Shown here piece after piece: positions 34,044-43,417 of a stretch of 48,216 nucleotides of DNA. A program made the translations under genes and the position numbers. The notes beneath the pieces are model-generated. The model made no database searches, was not told where the DNA came from, and worked only from the letters and a program-made list of their open reading frames with translations. Positions within the stretch are counted from its first letter, which is position 1. The number at the start of each line of letters is the position of its first letter. Source of the DNA: an uncultured Alistipes sp. (lineage in GTDB: Bacteria; Bacteroidota; Bacteroidia; Bacteroidales; Rikenellaceae); NCBI GenBank assembly GCA_910584485.1, contig CAJUAV010000013.1, positions 1-48,216 on the forward strand, read 5' to 3'.

Positions 34044-35297
34044 ATGCAGCGCAGCGATATCGAACTGATGGCCCCCGTGGGCTCCTACGAGGCCCTGGCG
34101 GCCGCCATCGAGGCGGGTGCCGACTCGATCTATTTCGGGGTGGGCAAACTCAACATGCGGTCGGCCTCGGCCGCCAATTTCACGCTCGACGACCTGGCGC
34201 GTATCGTCGCCACAGCCCACGCCGCGGGGGTGAAGGCCTACCTGACGGTCAACACGATCGTCTACGAAGACGAACTGCGGACGGTCCACGAGGTGATCGA
34301 CCGCGCCCGCCGCGAAGGGGTCGACGCGATCATCGCCTCCGACCTGGCGGCGATTCTCTACGCCCGCCGCATCGGGCAGGAGGTGCACATCTCGACGCAG
34401 TGCAACCTTTCGAACTCCGAGGCGGTACGCTTCTACGCCCAGTGGGCCGACACGGTGGTGCTGGCGCGCGAGCTGACCCTCGAACAGGTGGCGGCGATCC
34501 GCGACAAGATCGTGCGCGGCGATATCCGCGGGCCGCGCGGCGAGCTGGTCGAAATCGAGATGTTCGCCCACGGCGCCCTCTGCATGTCGATTTCGGGCAA
34601 ATGTTACCTGTCGCTCTACGAGACGAACTGTTCGGCCAACCGCGGCGCCTGCCGCCAGCTGTGCCGCCGCAAATACACCGTGACGGACACCGAGACGGGG
34701 GCCGCGCTCGACGTCGACGGCCGCTACGTTCTCTCGCCCAAGGACCTCTGCACGATCGACTTTCTGGACCGCTTCGTCGCGAGCGGCGTCCGCGTCCTGA
34801 AGATCGAAGGGCGCGCCCGCGGCGCGGAGTATGTCCGCCGCGTGGTCGCCTGCTACGACGAGGCGCTGCGCGCGATGGCCGAGGGGCGCTACGACGCCGC
34901 CCTCGCAGCCGGACTCAAGCGGCGCCTCGCGGAGGTCTTCAACCGCGGTTTTTGGGAGGGCTACTATGCGGGGCGCCCCGTCGCCGAGCACAGCGAGCAC
35001 TACGGCTCGGCCGCCACGCGCCGCAAGGTCTACGTGGGCAAGGTGGTGAACGTCTACAAAAAGATTTCGGTCGCCGAAATCCTCGTCGAGGCGGCGCCGC
35101 TCGCTGTCACGGAGGATATCTTCTTCCTCGGCGCCACAACGGGGGTCGCCGAGCAGAAGCTCGCCGAGCTGCACGGACCCGACGGCACGCCCTGCGACCG
35201 CGCGGAGCAGGGGCAGCTGTGCGCCGTGCGGATCGAGCGGACGGTGCACCGCGGCGACAAACTCTACAAATTCGTCGACGCCGAGACGCAGCACTGA
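34044..35297 (+). CDS. peptidase U32 family protein (TrhP/YegQ-like)
   Basis: The U32 signature is at about 173-191 (EMFAHGALCMSISGKCYLS), with further conserved cysteines in NCSANRGACRQLCRR that likely bind an Fe-S cluster. The N-terminus MAPVGSYEALAAAIEAGADS is typical. Members of this family take part in tRNA uridine hydroxylation (TrhP) or are described as collagenase-like; the tRNA role fits better for this 417-aa form. Same strand as, and close to, the genes on both sides. Confidence 0.92.
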   Translation: MQRSDIELMAPVGSYEALAAAIEAGADSIYFGVGKLNMRSASAANFTLDDLARIVATAHAAGVKAYLTVNTIVYEDELRTVHEVIDRARREGVDAIIASDLAAILYARRIGQEVHISTQCNLSNSEAVRFYAQWADTVVLARELTLEQVAAIRDKIVRGDIRGPRGELVEIEMFAHGALCMSISGKCYLSLYETNCSANRGACRQLCRRKYTVTDTETGAALDVDGRYVLSPKDLCTIDFLDRFVASGVRVLKIEGRARGAEYVRRVVACYDEALRAMAEGRYDAALAAGLKRRLAEVFNRGFWEGYYAGRPVAEHSEHYGSAATRRKVYVGKVVNVYKKISVAEILVEAAPLAVTEDIFFLGATTGVAEQKLAELHGPDGTPCDRAEQGQLCAVRIERTVHRGDKLYKFVDAETQH

Positions 35298-35301
35298 CGG
35301 C

Positions 35302-36711
35302 ATGGCGACGACAAGGCATATCGCGGGCGACAGGCTGCCGATGCCGCAGCGGCTGGGGGCGATCCTGGCCGTTTCGTGCAGCGTCGGCGTCTCGGTGCTC
35401 GACGCCACGATCGCCAACGTCGCCCTTCCGACGATCGCCCGCGATCTGGCCATCGCGGAGGCCGCCTCGATCTGGGTCGTCAACGCCTACCAGATCGCCA
35501 CGATGGTCTCGCTGCTCGCCCTCTCGGCACTGGGCGAGATCGTCGGCTACCGCAAGGTCTACCTCTCGGGGCTTCTCCTCTTCGCCGCCGCCTCGCTCGG
35601 CTGCACCTGCGCCTCGACGCTCCCGACGCTCGTCGCCTCGCGCGTCGTGCAGGGCATCGGCGCCGCAGCCCTCTGCTCGATCAACACGACCCTCATCCGC
35701 CTGATCTATCCGCAGGCGCAGCTCGGCCGCGGCATGGGCATCAACGCCACGGTCGTCGCCCTCTCGTCGGTGGCGGGCCCTTCGGTCGCCGCCTCGATCC
35801 TCGCCGTCGCCCCGTGGCCCTGCCTCTTCGCGATCAACCTGCCGATCTGCCTCGCGGCCTTCGTCTTGAGCCGCCGCTACCTTCCCGAGAATCCGCCGCA
35901 GCGGGCGGGCATGCCCCGCCGACGGCTCGACGGGCGGGACGTGCTGCTCAACGCCCTCACATTCGGCCTCGTGATGGCCTCGGTCGAGGCCGTGTCGCAT
36001 CGGGCCGACGTGCGGTGGATCGCCGCCGCCCTCGGTGCGACGGCCGCCGTCGGCACGCTCTACGTGCGGCGGCAGCTGCGCGAACGCTACCCGTTGCTCC
36101 CCTTCGACCTGCTGCGCAACCCCCTCTTCGCCGTCTCGGTGACCACCTCGATCTGCTCCTACCTGGCGCAGATGACCGCCTTCGTGGCGCTCCCCTTCTT
36201 CCTTCAGCACACCTACGGCATGGATGCCGTGCGCGCGGGGCTGCTGCTGACGGCGTGGCCCGCCGTGGTCGTGACGATCGCTCCGCTCGCGGGTTGGCTC
36301 GTCGAACGGCTCCACGCGGGGCTGCTGGGCGGCATCGGCATGGCGGTGATGACCGCGGGGGCGCTGCTGCTCGCCACGATGCCCGCCGATGCCTCGACGT
36401 TCGATTTCGTGGGGCGCATGGCGCTTTGCGGCGCAGGCTTTGCGCTCTTCCAGTCGCCCAACAACAGCGTGCTGATCGCCTCGGCACCGCCCGAACGGAG
36501 CGGCGCCGCCAGCGGCATGCTCGCCACGGCACGGCTCATCGGACAGAGCGTCGGCGCCGCCCTCATGGCGCTGCTCTTCCACCTGGCCGAAAGCGAGGCG
36601 CCCCGCACGGCGATGTTCGTCGCGGCCGCCTTCGCCGCCACGGCCGCCGCCGTGAGCTTTTCGCGGTTGCGGCTGCCGCTGCCCGAGGCGCTGCGCCCCC
36701 GCAAGGGGTAG
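35302..36711 (+). CDS. MFS transporter, drug:H+ antiporter (DHA2) type
   Basis: A 469-aa membrane protein with many hydrophobic helices. The first helix has SVLDATIANVALPTIARDL, the DHA2 motif with the Asp, and the loop after helix 2 has LGEIVGYRKVYLSG. RVVQGIGAAALCS is the family's helix-4 region. The substrate is unknown. It begins 4 nt after the U32 stop codon. Confidence 0.93.
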   Translation: MATTRHIAGDRLPMPQRLGAILAVSCSVGVSVLDATIANVALPTIARDLAIAEAASIWVVNAYQIATMVSLLALSALGEIVGYRKVYLSGLLLFAAASLGCTCASTLPTLVASRVVQGIGAAALCSINTTLIRLIYPQAQLGRGMGINATVVALSSVAGPSVAASILAVAPWPCLFAINLPICLAAFVLSRRYLPENPPQRAGMPRRRLDGRDVLLNALTFGLVMASVEAVSHRADVRWIAAALGATAAVGTLYVRRQLRERYPLLPFDLLRNPLFAVSVTTSICSYLAQMTAFVALPFFLQHTYGMDAVRAGLLLTAWPAVVVTIAPLAGWLVERLHAGLLGGIGMAVMTAGALLLATMPADASTFDFVGRMALCGAGFALFQSPNNSVLIASAPPERSGAASGMLATARLIGQSVGAALMALLFHLAESEAPRTAMFVAAAFAATAAAVSFSRLRLPLPEALRPRKG

Positions 36712-36729
36712 CGGAAAGAGGCCGTTTTC

Positions 36730-36890
36730 GGGTCGGAGCCTGCGGACTAGCGCCTGTCGCGCGCAGATTCGCTCGGGACGCAGCTTGCGAAGGGACGCAG
36801 CAAGCGGATGCGAGCTGCGGGCCTTCGCTGCCGAAGGCTTCGGCCCGCCGATGGCTGTGCCATCGAATTCGAGGCTGCGAGCCTGTATAC
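36730..36890. repeat. GC-rich interspersed repeat modules
   Basis: CTCGGGACGCAGCTTGCGAAG-type module at 36772-36792, and a module with GGGCCTTCG ... CGGCCCGCCGATGGCTG (36829-36872). Both recur at 37938 and 37981 and, reversed, near 10870-10933. GATGGCtgtGCCATC can form a hairpin. Confidence 0.8.
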
Positions 36891-36919
36891 GAAGCACTTT
36901 TTCAAACCCTGCATACCGC

Positions 36920-37789
36920 ATGACAACGACACGCAAAACGGTCCTGGGCCTCGGCGAGGTACTGTGGGACATCGACCGCCTGCGCGGCACCCGCACCCCG
37001 GGCGGCGCGCCGATCAATTTCGCCTTTTACGCCGCCCGCCGCGGACTGCGGGGCATCGCCGTCAGCGCCGTCGGGCAGGATGCCGCGGGCGACGAGCTGC
37101 TGGAGGCCTGCCGTTCGCACGGCATCGAAACCGAAATCGCACGCGTCGATGCCCCCACGGGCAGCGCCGTCGCCTACCTCGAAGCGGGCGAGCAGCGTTT
37201 CCGCATCGAGGAGGAGGTGGCCTACGACCGCATCCCCTGCACCGAACGCATGCTGGAGCTGGCCCGCACGGCCGCAGCAGCCGCTTTCGGCACGCTGGCG
37301 CAGCGGTGCGCTCCGTCGCGCGACACGATCCGCCGTCTGCTCGCCGCAATGCCCGCCGAGGCGCTGCGGCTCTACGACATCAACCTGCGGCCGCCCTTCT
37401 ACGGGCGGGAGACGGTCGAGGCCTCGCTCGAAATCGCCGACGCGCTGAAGATCAACGACGAGGAACTCGTCGTCCTGCAACGGATGTTCGACCTCCCCGC
37501 CGACGAAGCGGCCGCCGTCGAGGCCTTGGCCGCACGCTGGGGACTGCGGCTCGTGGTGCTGACGGCGGGAGCCCGTTACAGCAGGGTGCATACGCCCGAA
37601 GCGGTCTCGCTGCTCCCCACGCCGCGCGTCGAAATCCGCGAAGGGGAGAACGACACGGTCGGTGCGGGCGACGCGTTTACGGGAACCCTCGTGGCGGAGC
37701 TGCTGCTCGGACGGCCGATCGCCGAAGCGCACCGCACGGCCGTCGAAACAGCGGCCGAGGTCTGCCGCCATCGCGGCGCCTGGATCTGA
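36920..37789 (+). CDS. PfkB-family sugar kinase, fructokinase-like
   Basis: A 289-aa ribokinase-fold enzyme. The GGAPINFAFYAARRG motif near residue 30 and the ATP-site motif ENDTVGAGDAFTG at about 243-255 (with the catalytic Asp) are both present. GEVLWD at the start and the missing sugar-specific insert suit fructokinase, but other sugars are possible. ATG 36920 puts the start at the family position. It is set between two repeat-filled gaps and has no obvious partner. Confidence 0.93.
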   Translation: MTTTRKTVLGLGEVLWDIDRLRGTRTPGGAPINFAFYAARRGLRGIAVSAVGQDAAGDELLEACRSHGIETEIARVDAPTGSAVAYLEAGEQRFRIEEEVAYDRIPCTERMLELARTAAAAAFGTLAQRCAPSRDTIRRLLAAMPAEALRLYDINLRPPFYGRETVEASLEIADALKINDEELVVLQRMFDLPADEAAAVEALAARWGLRLVVLTAGARYSRVHTPEAVSLLPTPRVEIREGENDTVGAGDAFTGTLVAELLLGRPIAEAHRTAVETAAEVCRHRGAWI

Positions 37790-37799
37790 CGAAGGACGA

Positions 37800-38045
37800 G
37801 GACAGCCGATCTCCGCAAGGCCGAACCGACAAGTTCGCCGACGGCGGCGGGACGGGACGAGCCTGCTTGCGGGCGAGACTTGCCGTCCGCCGCGTGGGGC
37901 GGCGGCGAACGGCACGCGCTTGCAGCGCGAACCAAAACTCGGGTCGGAGCTTGCGAAGCGTCCGCGTGTTTGTCAAAACTGCGGGCCTTCGCCGCCGAAA
38001 GCTGCGGCCCGCCGATGGCTGCGCCATCGAATTGGCGATTTCGGG
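37800..38045. repeat. GC-rich interspersed repeat modules
   Basis: The most complete compound copy in the window: the module shared with 20820 and 22676 (37833-37919), then the one shared with 22053 and 36772 (37938-37958), then the GGGCCTTCG/GATGGCTG module (37981-38032). The rest of 37790-38150 has no supportable gene. Confidence 0.8.
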
Positions 38046-38154
38046 CAACGGCCGACGAAACTGCGGCCTGCCGTACTCACGTACGATCCCCGCCGCCCTG
38101 CCCCGCCCCCGCGAAAACTTTCCCCTCCGCCGATCAACCGAGGCAAAAAATCCC

Positions 38155-38162
38155 TATCTTTG
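38155..38162 (+). promoter_or_regulatory. -7 box of the aminopeptidase gene
   Basis: Perfect TATCTTTG; no clear -33 element. Leader about 38 nt. Confidence 0.6.
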
Positions 38163-38206
38163 CGAAAAGCAACCGTCGGCCGCGGCCGACGCAAAAACCG
38201 AACGCC

Positions 38207-39604
38207 ATGTTTGCACCATCCACCTACCTCGCGCGTCGTCGGACGCTCTGCGAAAAGATCGGCTCGGGGCTCATCCTGCTGCCGGGCAACACCTTCTCGC
38301 CCAACAACTATCCGAACAACACCTACTATTTCCGTCAGGACTCCTCGTTCCGCTACTATTTCGGCCTCAACGTGCCGACGCTGGCGGGCGTGATCGACGC
38401 CGAGACGGGCGAAGCGACCCTTTACGGCGACGATTTCACGGTCGAGGACATCATCTGGACGGGTCCGCAGCCGACCCTGCGCGAGCTGGCCGCGGGGGCG
38501 GGCGTCGAAAAGAGCTGCCCGCTCGCCGAGCTGGAGCAGCACCTGCACGCCGCGATCCGCCTCGGGCGCCGCATCCACTACCTGCCCCCCTACCGCGGCG
38601 AGACGAAACTGCAGCTGGCCGAGTGGCTGGGCATCGCTCCGCGGATGCTGCACGACCGCAAGTCGGTCGATCTGATGATGGCCGTCGCCGAGATGCGCGA
38701 GCGCAAGTCGGACGAGGAGATCGCCGAGATGGAACACGCCTTCGAACTGGGACGCCGCGCCCACCTCACGGCGATGCGCATGTGTCGCGAAGGGGTCGTC
38801 GAGCGCGAAATCGCCGGAGCTTTCGAGGGGGTCGCCAAGGCCTTCGGGCAGGGTGTGTCGTTCCCGACGATCGTCTCGCAGCACGGCGAGACACTGCACA
38901 ACCTCAACTGCGACGGCGTGCTGGAGCGGGGCCGCCTGCTGCTGGTCGACGGCGGCGTCGAGACGGTCGAGGGCTACTGCTCGGACCACACGCGCACCTA
39001 CCCCGTCGGCGGAAAGTTCTCCGACCGGCAGCGCGACATCTACGAAATCGTCCTGCGGGCGCACGACCGCGTCGCCGAAATCGTCCGTCCGCACATGATG
39101 TACAACGAGGTGCACCGCGCCTCCTACCTGACGCTCGCCGAGGGGTTGATCGGCCTCGGAGTGCTCCGCGGCACGGCCGAAGCGGTCGTCGAGAGCGGCG
39201 CGATGACGATGCTCATGCCCCACGGACTGGGCCACGGCCTCGGCATGGACGTCCACGATTGCGAAGCGATGGGCGAACGGTCGTTCGATTTCTCGTCGAT
39301 CGCCGAACGCGCCGCCCGCTCGGCCACCTGCATCTACCGCGCGGCGTGGCGCCTCGAACCGGGGACGGTGCTCACCGACGAGCCGGGGCTCTACTTCATC
39401 CCCGCGCTGATCGACAAGTGCCGCGCCGAGGGGCTCTACAAAGGCATCGTCGACTACGACCGCCTGCAAGGCTACTACGATTTCGGCGGCATCCGCATCG
39501 AGGACGACCTGCTGGTCACCGAGACGGGCAACCGCATGCTGGGCGGCGAACGGAAGATCCCCGTGACGGTCGCCGAGCTCGAAGCGACCGTCGGTCGGGA
39601 GTAA
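38207..39604 (+). CDS. Xaa-Pro aminopeptidase (aminopeptidase P family)
   Basis: Two-metal peptidase removing N-terminal residues before proline. The 465-aa length is standard. The N-terminal domain carries LPGNTFSPNNYPNNTYYFRQDSSF (split: SPNNYPNN, YYFRQDSSF). The metal ligands of the pita-bread fold are present: Asp248, Asp260 (CSDHTRT), His343 (HGLGH), Glu392 (DEPGLYF) and Glu432 (RIEDD). Cytosolic by lack of a signal peptide. Confidence 0.95.
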   Translation: MFAPSTYLARRRTLCEKIGSGLILLPGNTFSPNNYPNNTYYFRQDSSFRYYFGLNVPTLAGVIDAETGEATLYGDDFTVEDIIWTGPQPTLRELAAGAGVEKSCPLAELEQHLHAAIRLGRRIHYLPPYRGETKLQLAEWLGIAPRMLHDRKSVDLMMAVAEMRERKSDEEIAEMEHAFELGRRAHLTAMRMCREGVVEREIAGAFEGVAKAFGQGVSFPTIVSQHGETLHNLNCDGVLERGRLLLVDGGVETVEGYCSDHTRTYPVGGKFSDRQRDIYEIVLRAHDRVAEIVRPHMMYNEVHRASYLTLAEGLIGLGVLRGTAEAVVESGAMTMLMPHGLGHGLGMDVHDCEAMGERSFDFSSIAERAARSATCIYRAAWRLEPGTVLTDEPGLYFIPALIDKCRAEGLYKGIVDYDRLQGYYDFGGIRIEDDLLVTETGNRMLGGERKIPVTVAELEATVGRE

Positions 39605-39623
39605 CGCCCCGCTGCCGAAGACG

Positions 39624-39660
39624 AAAAAGCTGCCTCCCGCGCATCGGGAGGCAGCTTTTT
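39624..39660. terminator. bidirectional terminator
   Basis: AAAAAGCTGCCTCCCG / CGGGAGGCAGCTTTTT with a 5-nt loop. It serves both the aminopeptidase gene and the end of the fimbrial operon. Confidence 0.92.
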
Positions 39661-39679
39661 TCGTTCGAAGCGGCGCCGA

Positions 39680-42280
39680 TCAGAGCCAGTCGCCGTACGC
39701 GGCCGACGGAAGCGCCGGCGCGGTCGAGGCGGCAGCTGCGCGGGCCGCCACTTCATCATTATAGGGACCATAGCCACCGTAAGTGGCATTATAATTCGAT
39801 CCGCTGCCCGTCTTTCCGTAAGCGGCACGAATGCGGACCTTTTCGCAATCGCGGTCGATTTTTCCCGATCCGTCGGGAGAGGCATCATCGTTGGCGACCG
39901 CACCGCTGCCGCTTTCGACATAGCGTTTGGAGCGGTCGGCATTATTGATTTCCGAAGCGATCACCTTGGTTGCACGGGCATGCGTGATTAATTCCTGTTC
40001 ACCTGCGGTTCTGGAAGCTTTTGCCGCAGCTGACGACCAATAGAAATTCGTCTGAAACTCGGGGAACAGCAGATAATAGTCCGTCAGAATGGACTCCATG
40101 CCCGAAATACCGGGCAGATACCAGAAACTGCCGTTCAACGCACTCAACGGTGCAATCTTGTTACTCGTATCGATCGTCGATCCCGCTGCATCGGTACGCT
40201 TGTTTTTGGCATAACAATAGTGCAGCGCCGAGGGCGGTTTGGCATAGAACGTACATACGCTCATGTTATAACTGTCTCCCAGCTTTTGGATCAACTCCTG
40301 CGTTCTGATACCTCCTTGCAAATAGTTCTCCGCATACGTCGGTTCATAGTAATCTCTGCCCCATGAGGTAACGTGAGTTCCCAAACCGACATTCTTCAAT
40401 CCCCATTTCAATCCTGCGTAGAGCTTCGGATCGTCGTGTCGCTCCAACGGATCGTAATGATCGTGATACTCCTCGTAATACTCGATGAAGAAATTCTTGT
40501 AATACCAACCTGCATTGGGCCAACCCGTTTTTCGATACAACCCCACCACGGGCAGCAGGTGCTTCTGCTGGACCTCCAGGCGGCGCTGACGCACCGACAC
40601 CCCGTTTTCGAGGTAGTCGATGTCGACGTAGAGCATGCGGTCGGCATCGGTCAGGTTCTCGTCGACGTAGAAATAGATGCGGTCGCGGCTCGAGGTGACC
40701 GTAGCGGCCTTGCCCCCCTCCTCGATCACTTCGGCCCCCGCGGCCGTTCCCGCAGAGAGCTCGTCGAGCAGATTCGCCGTAAAGAAGTCGCGCGCCCCCG
40801 TGCCGGCCGTCCAGCCGCCCGCCTCCATCGTCGCGGCGGGAATCTTCGCCAGGCGCACCCAGGGGGCCGTCGTGCCGTCGTCGTAGCGGATGTCGCCGTT
40901 CGCGAGGCGCACCTTCACCTCCTGCCGCGCCCCCTTCGTCAGCGGGTCGAGCAGCCAGACGTCCATCGGCAGGCAGGCGGCGTGGGCATCGAGCTTGCGT
41001 TCGTTGACGATCGAGATGTAGCAGGGGTTCTCCGCCGTGACGTTGATGCGTCCGTCGAAGGTGTAGACGTTCGGATCGCTGTTGCGCACGTAGTCCAGGC
41101 CGTGGATCGTCACGTCGTAGCGGTAGCGGTGGTTGCGCTTCACCTCGAAGTTGTCCACGACATTGCTGCCGACGTAGATGCGGAACGAAGCGCGGTAGGT
41201 CAGCCCCTGGTGGGTGACGTAGGTGCCCGTAAAGGTAAGACCCGTGGCGGGCACCACCTCGTCGTAGCTTCCCTCGGCATTCGCCTCCTCGGCCTGCACC
41301 AGCCGCGGCTTCCAGCGCTGCTTCTGCTCGTCGGTCGTCACGCCCGCGGGATAGGGATAGGTGATCGCCCCCTCGCGGCCGTAGGCGGGGTTGGGATGGC
41401 GGATGTTCTCGTAGGTGTAGAAGCTGAAGGTCAGCTCGCCGTTGCGGTGGCGGATCGTCTTGCCGCTCGTGTCCTTCATCTCGATCTTGTGGAATTTCCC
41501 CGCCACGTCGGCGTCCGCGCTCTCGGCGGGCATCGCGAAGGGAACGGCATCGTACATGTTGTGGACGCCCCACGTATCGATCGTCAGGCTGGGGCACGAC
41601 AGGTCCCCGTTGTACTGGTTGGCGTCGATCTTCACCGCGACGTCGATGCGCGCCATGAGCGCCGTCATGGGAAGCGTCAGCGTCTTGTCCGAAGCCCCCG
41701 TCAGGTCGACCGCGGCGCGTTCGCCCACCATCGGCATGCCGTACTTGGGCAGCTTCGTGATGTCGTCGCGAATCACCATCGGCTCGTAGACCCACTGCCG
41801 AAGCCCCTCGAGGGTCTTGTAGCGCTCGTCGAGCACCACCTCGTCGCCGTAGTCGCGGCCGCCCGCGGGGTCGTAGTTCGCGTCGAACTTGAACTTGTCG
41901 ACGTTGGCGACGGCGACGACCGTGGCATCCGTGGCCGCGAAGGCGCCGTCGGGAATCTCCAGCACGGCGTTTTCGAGATACATGTAGGAGCGGAGGCCCG
42001 ATTCGGCACTCGGTTCGAGCGGGTTGCCGCTCCGATCGAAGAAGAAGAGGTGGATCTGGCGGATCATCTTCTCCTCCTCGGTCTTGGGTTCGGCCTCGGC
42101 GCGGGTCGTGAGCACCTCGGGCAGCATGTCGGCGCAGAGGGCGTGCAGGCGCAGGCTGCCGCGGGGAGCCTCGCCGCCGATCCCCTCGTCGCGCGAGCAG
42201 GACGCCGCGCAGAGGAGCAGGAGCGCCGCAGCCGACGCGGCGAAGCGTCCGAAAAAGGGATATGAGCGTGTATGTTTCAT
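39680..42280 (-). CDS. DUF4906 fimbrial lipoprotein, probable tip component
   Basis: An 866-aa lipoprotein, last gene of the fimbrial operon. A lipobox (LLCAASC) puts the lipidated cysteine at 28. The middle matches DUF4906, found in large tip or adhesin-like proteins of Bacteroidetes fimbriae. Start MKHTRSY is preferred because it is directly followed by the signal peptide. Base composition changes near 40550: the C-terminal ~290 residues (VVGLYRKTGWPNAGWY onward) are encoded by clearly less GC-rich DNA than the rest, as if this module had been exchanged. Its end, rich in Gly, Ser, Asn and Ala, looks variable. Confidence 0.85.
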   Translation of the reverse strand: MKHTRSYPFFGRFAASAAALLLLCAASCSRDEGIGGEAPRGSLRLHALCADMLPEVLTTRAEAEPKTEEEKMIRQIHLFFFDRSGNPLEPSAESGLRSYMYLENAVLEIPDGAFAATDATVVAVANVDKFKFDANYDPAGGRDYGDEVVLDERYKTLEGLRQWVYEPMVIRDDITKLPKYGMPMVGERAAVDLTGASDKTLTLPMTALMARIDVAVKIDANQYNGDLSCPSLTIDTWGVHNMYDAVPFAMPAESADADVAGKFHKIEMKDTSGKTIRHRNGELTFSFYTYENIRHPNPAYGREGAITYPYPAGVTTDEQKQRWKPRLVQAEEANAEGSYDEVVPATGLTFTGTYVTHQGLTYRASFRIYVGSNVVDNFEVKRNHRYRYDVTIHGLDYVRNSDPNVYTFDGRINVTAENPCYISIVNERKLDAHAACLPMDVWLLDPLTKGARQEVKVRLANGDIRYDDGTTAPWVRLAKIPAATMEAGGWTAGTGARDFFTANLLDELSAGTAAGAEVIEEGGKAATVTSSRDRIYFYVDENLTDADRMLYVDIDYLENGVSVRQRRLEVQQKHLLPVVGLYRKTGWPNAGWYYKNFFIEYYEEYHDHYDPLERHDDPKLYAGLKWGLKNVGLGTHVTSWGRDYYEPTYAENYLQGGIRTQELIQKLGDSYNMSVCTFYAKPPSALHYCYAKNKRTDAAGSTIDTSNKIAPLSALNGSFWYLPGISGMESILTDYYLLFPEFQTNFYWSSAAAKASRTAGEQELITHARATKVIASEINNADRSKRYVESGSGAVANDDASPDGSGKIDRDCEKVRIRAAYGKTGSGSNYNATYGGYGPYNDEVAARAAAASTAPALPSAAYGDWL

Positions 42281-42282
42281 GA

Positions 42283-43404
42283 TTAGTTGATCGTAACGTC
42301 GTTGTCGAAGCCGTCCCAGTAGTCGTTGTTGTCCGTCACGCACATGATGACGAAGCGGTCGCCCAGGAAATTGAGGTGGAACGTGTAGAGCGACCCGCGC
42401 TGCGGCGCGATGGCCAGCATTTCGTCGAAGGCCTTTTCAACCGTTTTCCGCTCGCCCTTCGCCGAGGTGTACTCGACGCGCAGCGTGATCCCCGAGCCGA
42501 GGTTCGCGGCGGGAAGCAGGCGGAGCGTCTCGCCCACGTAGTCGATCGGGCGCCCCGCGGCGTCGGTGCCGACGCTGCTCGTGTTGGGCTGCACGGTGCG
42601 GTCGCCGTCCAGCAGGTCGAAGGCGGCGCGATAGGTGCCCGCCTCGACCGTCGCCGAGAGTTCGGCCGTGGCGAAATCGAAGATCGCCGCGCGGTGGAAG
42701 GTGCCCGAGACCCGTATGTCGTGGATCGTGACGGGATTCGCCGTGTCGTAGTTGTTGATGCGGAAGCGCAGCCCCGCGAGGAGGCGTCGGAAGGCGAAGC
42801 GCACCTTGCCGCCCGCCCGCAGCACGTCGTAGGTGGCGGCCGCCATGGCATCGGGCAGCGCCGCCACCTCGGCGGGGGTCAGCGTCGCGCCGTCGGCGAC
42901 TCCTATCTCGAAGCGCAAACGCGGCGCGCCCACGGAGTTCGCCTGCAACGCGTTCGCATTGCCGCGCTGCACGGGGGTCAGGTGCGCCGTCGGATGGTAG
43001 GCGAAGAAGGTGTAGCACGCCTCGGGGTTCTCCTCCCACGCCCGAAGGGGCGCGTAGGCGGCGGCCGTACCGTTCCACGTCACGAGCTGCCCGTTGAAAA
43101 CGTCGGGGTGCGAAAACTCCTTTTTGTTCTCCCAGATCGCCGAGGCGTTATCGGGATCGGGCTGCGGATTCGAGCCCGACACGGTCGTCACGTCGTAGGG
43201 GACGCAGTAGCCGAGCACGCCGAAGGCGAAGCCCGCGGGCAGGTCGGCGGCGGCGCGCACTTCGGCCGCGGCGCCCAGGGCGGGCATCTCGAAGCGGATC
43301 GCCCGCTGCGGGCTGTCGGGAGCGACGGACTCCTGCTTGTCGCAGGCCGTCGGCAGCAGCAGCGGCAGCAGCCACGCGAGGCGGAGGAGAGGTGGGTAAG
43401 TCAT
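42283..43404 (-). CDS. fimbrillin family lipoprotein (minor subunit)
   Basis: A 373-aa lipoprotein with lipobox cysteine at residue 21 (LLLPTAC). A fimbrillin-like body with VRFAFRRLLAGLRFRINNY (the conserved KV.F.F.H.la.l.f segment of FimA/Mfa-type subunits) lies near 180. Minor or accessory pilin by position between the main subunit and the tip gene. A TACCTTCG box directly before its ATG (43417-43410) may give it an extra start of transcription. It is 2 nt from the tip gene. Confidence 0.88.
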   Translation of the reverse strand: MTYPPLLRLAWLLPLLLPTACDKQESVAPDSPQRAIRFEMPALGAAAEVRAAADLPAGFAFGVLGYCVPYDVTTVSGSNPQPDPDNASAIWENKKEFSHPDVFNGQLVTWNGTAAAYAPLRAWEENPEACYTFFAYHPTAHLTPVQRGNANALQANSVGAPRLRFEIGVADGATLTPAEVAALPDAMAAATYDVLRAGGKVRFAFRRLLAGLRFRINNYDTANPVTIHDIRVSGTFHRAAIFDFATAELSATVEAGTYRAAFDLLDGDRTVQPNTSSVGTDAAGRPIDYVGETLRLLPAANLGSGITLRVEYTSAKGERKTVEKAFDEMLAIAPQRGSLYTFHLNFLGDRFVIMCVTDNNDYWDGFDNDVTIN

Positions 43405-43417
43405 GGATGCGAAGGTA

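Noticed and set aside
36808..39948. Open frame of 1046 codons on the plus strand
   Set aside because: Out-of-frame shadow of the PfkB kinase and aminopeptidase genes, Arg/Pro-rich, reading through repeats.
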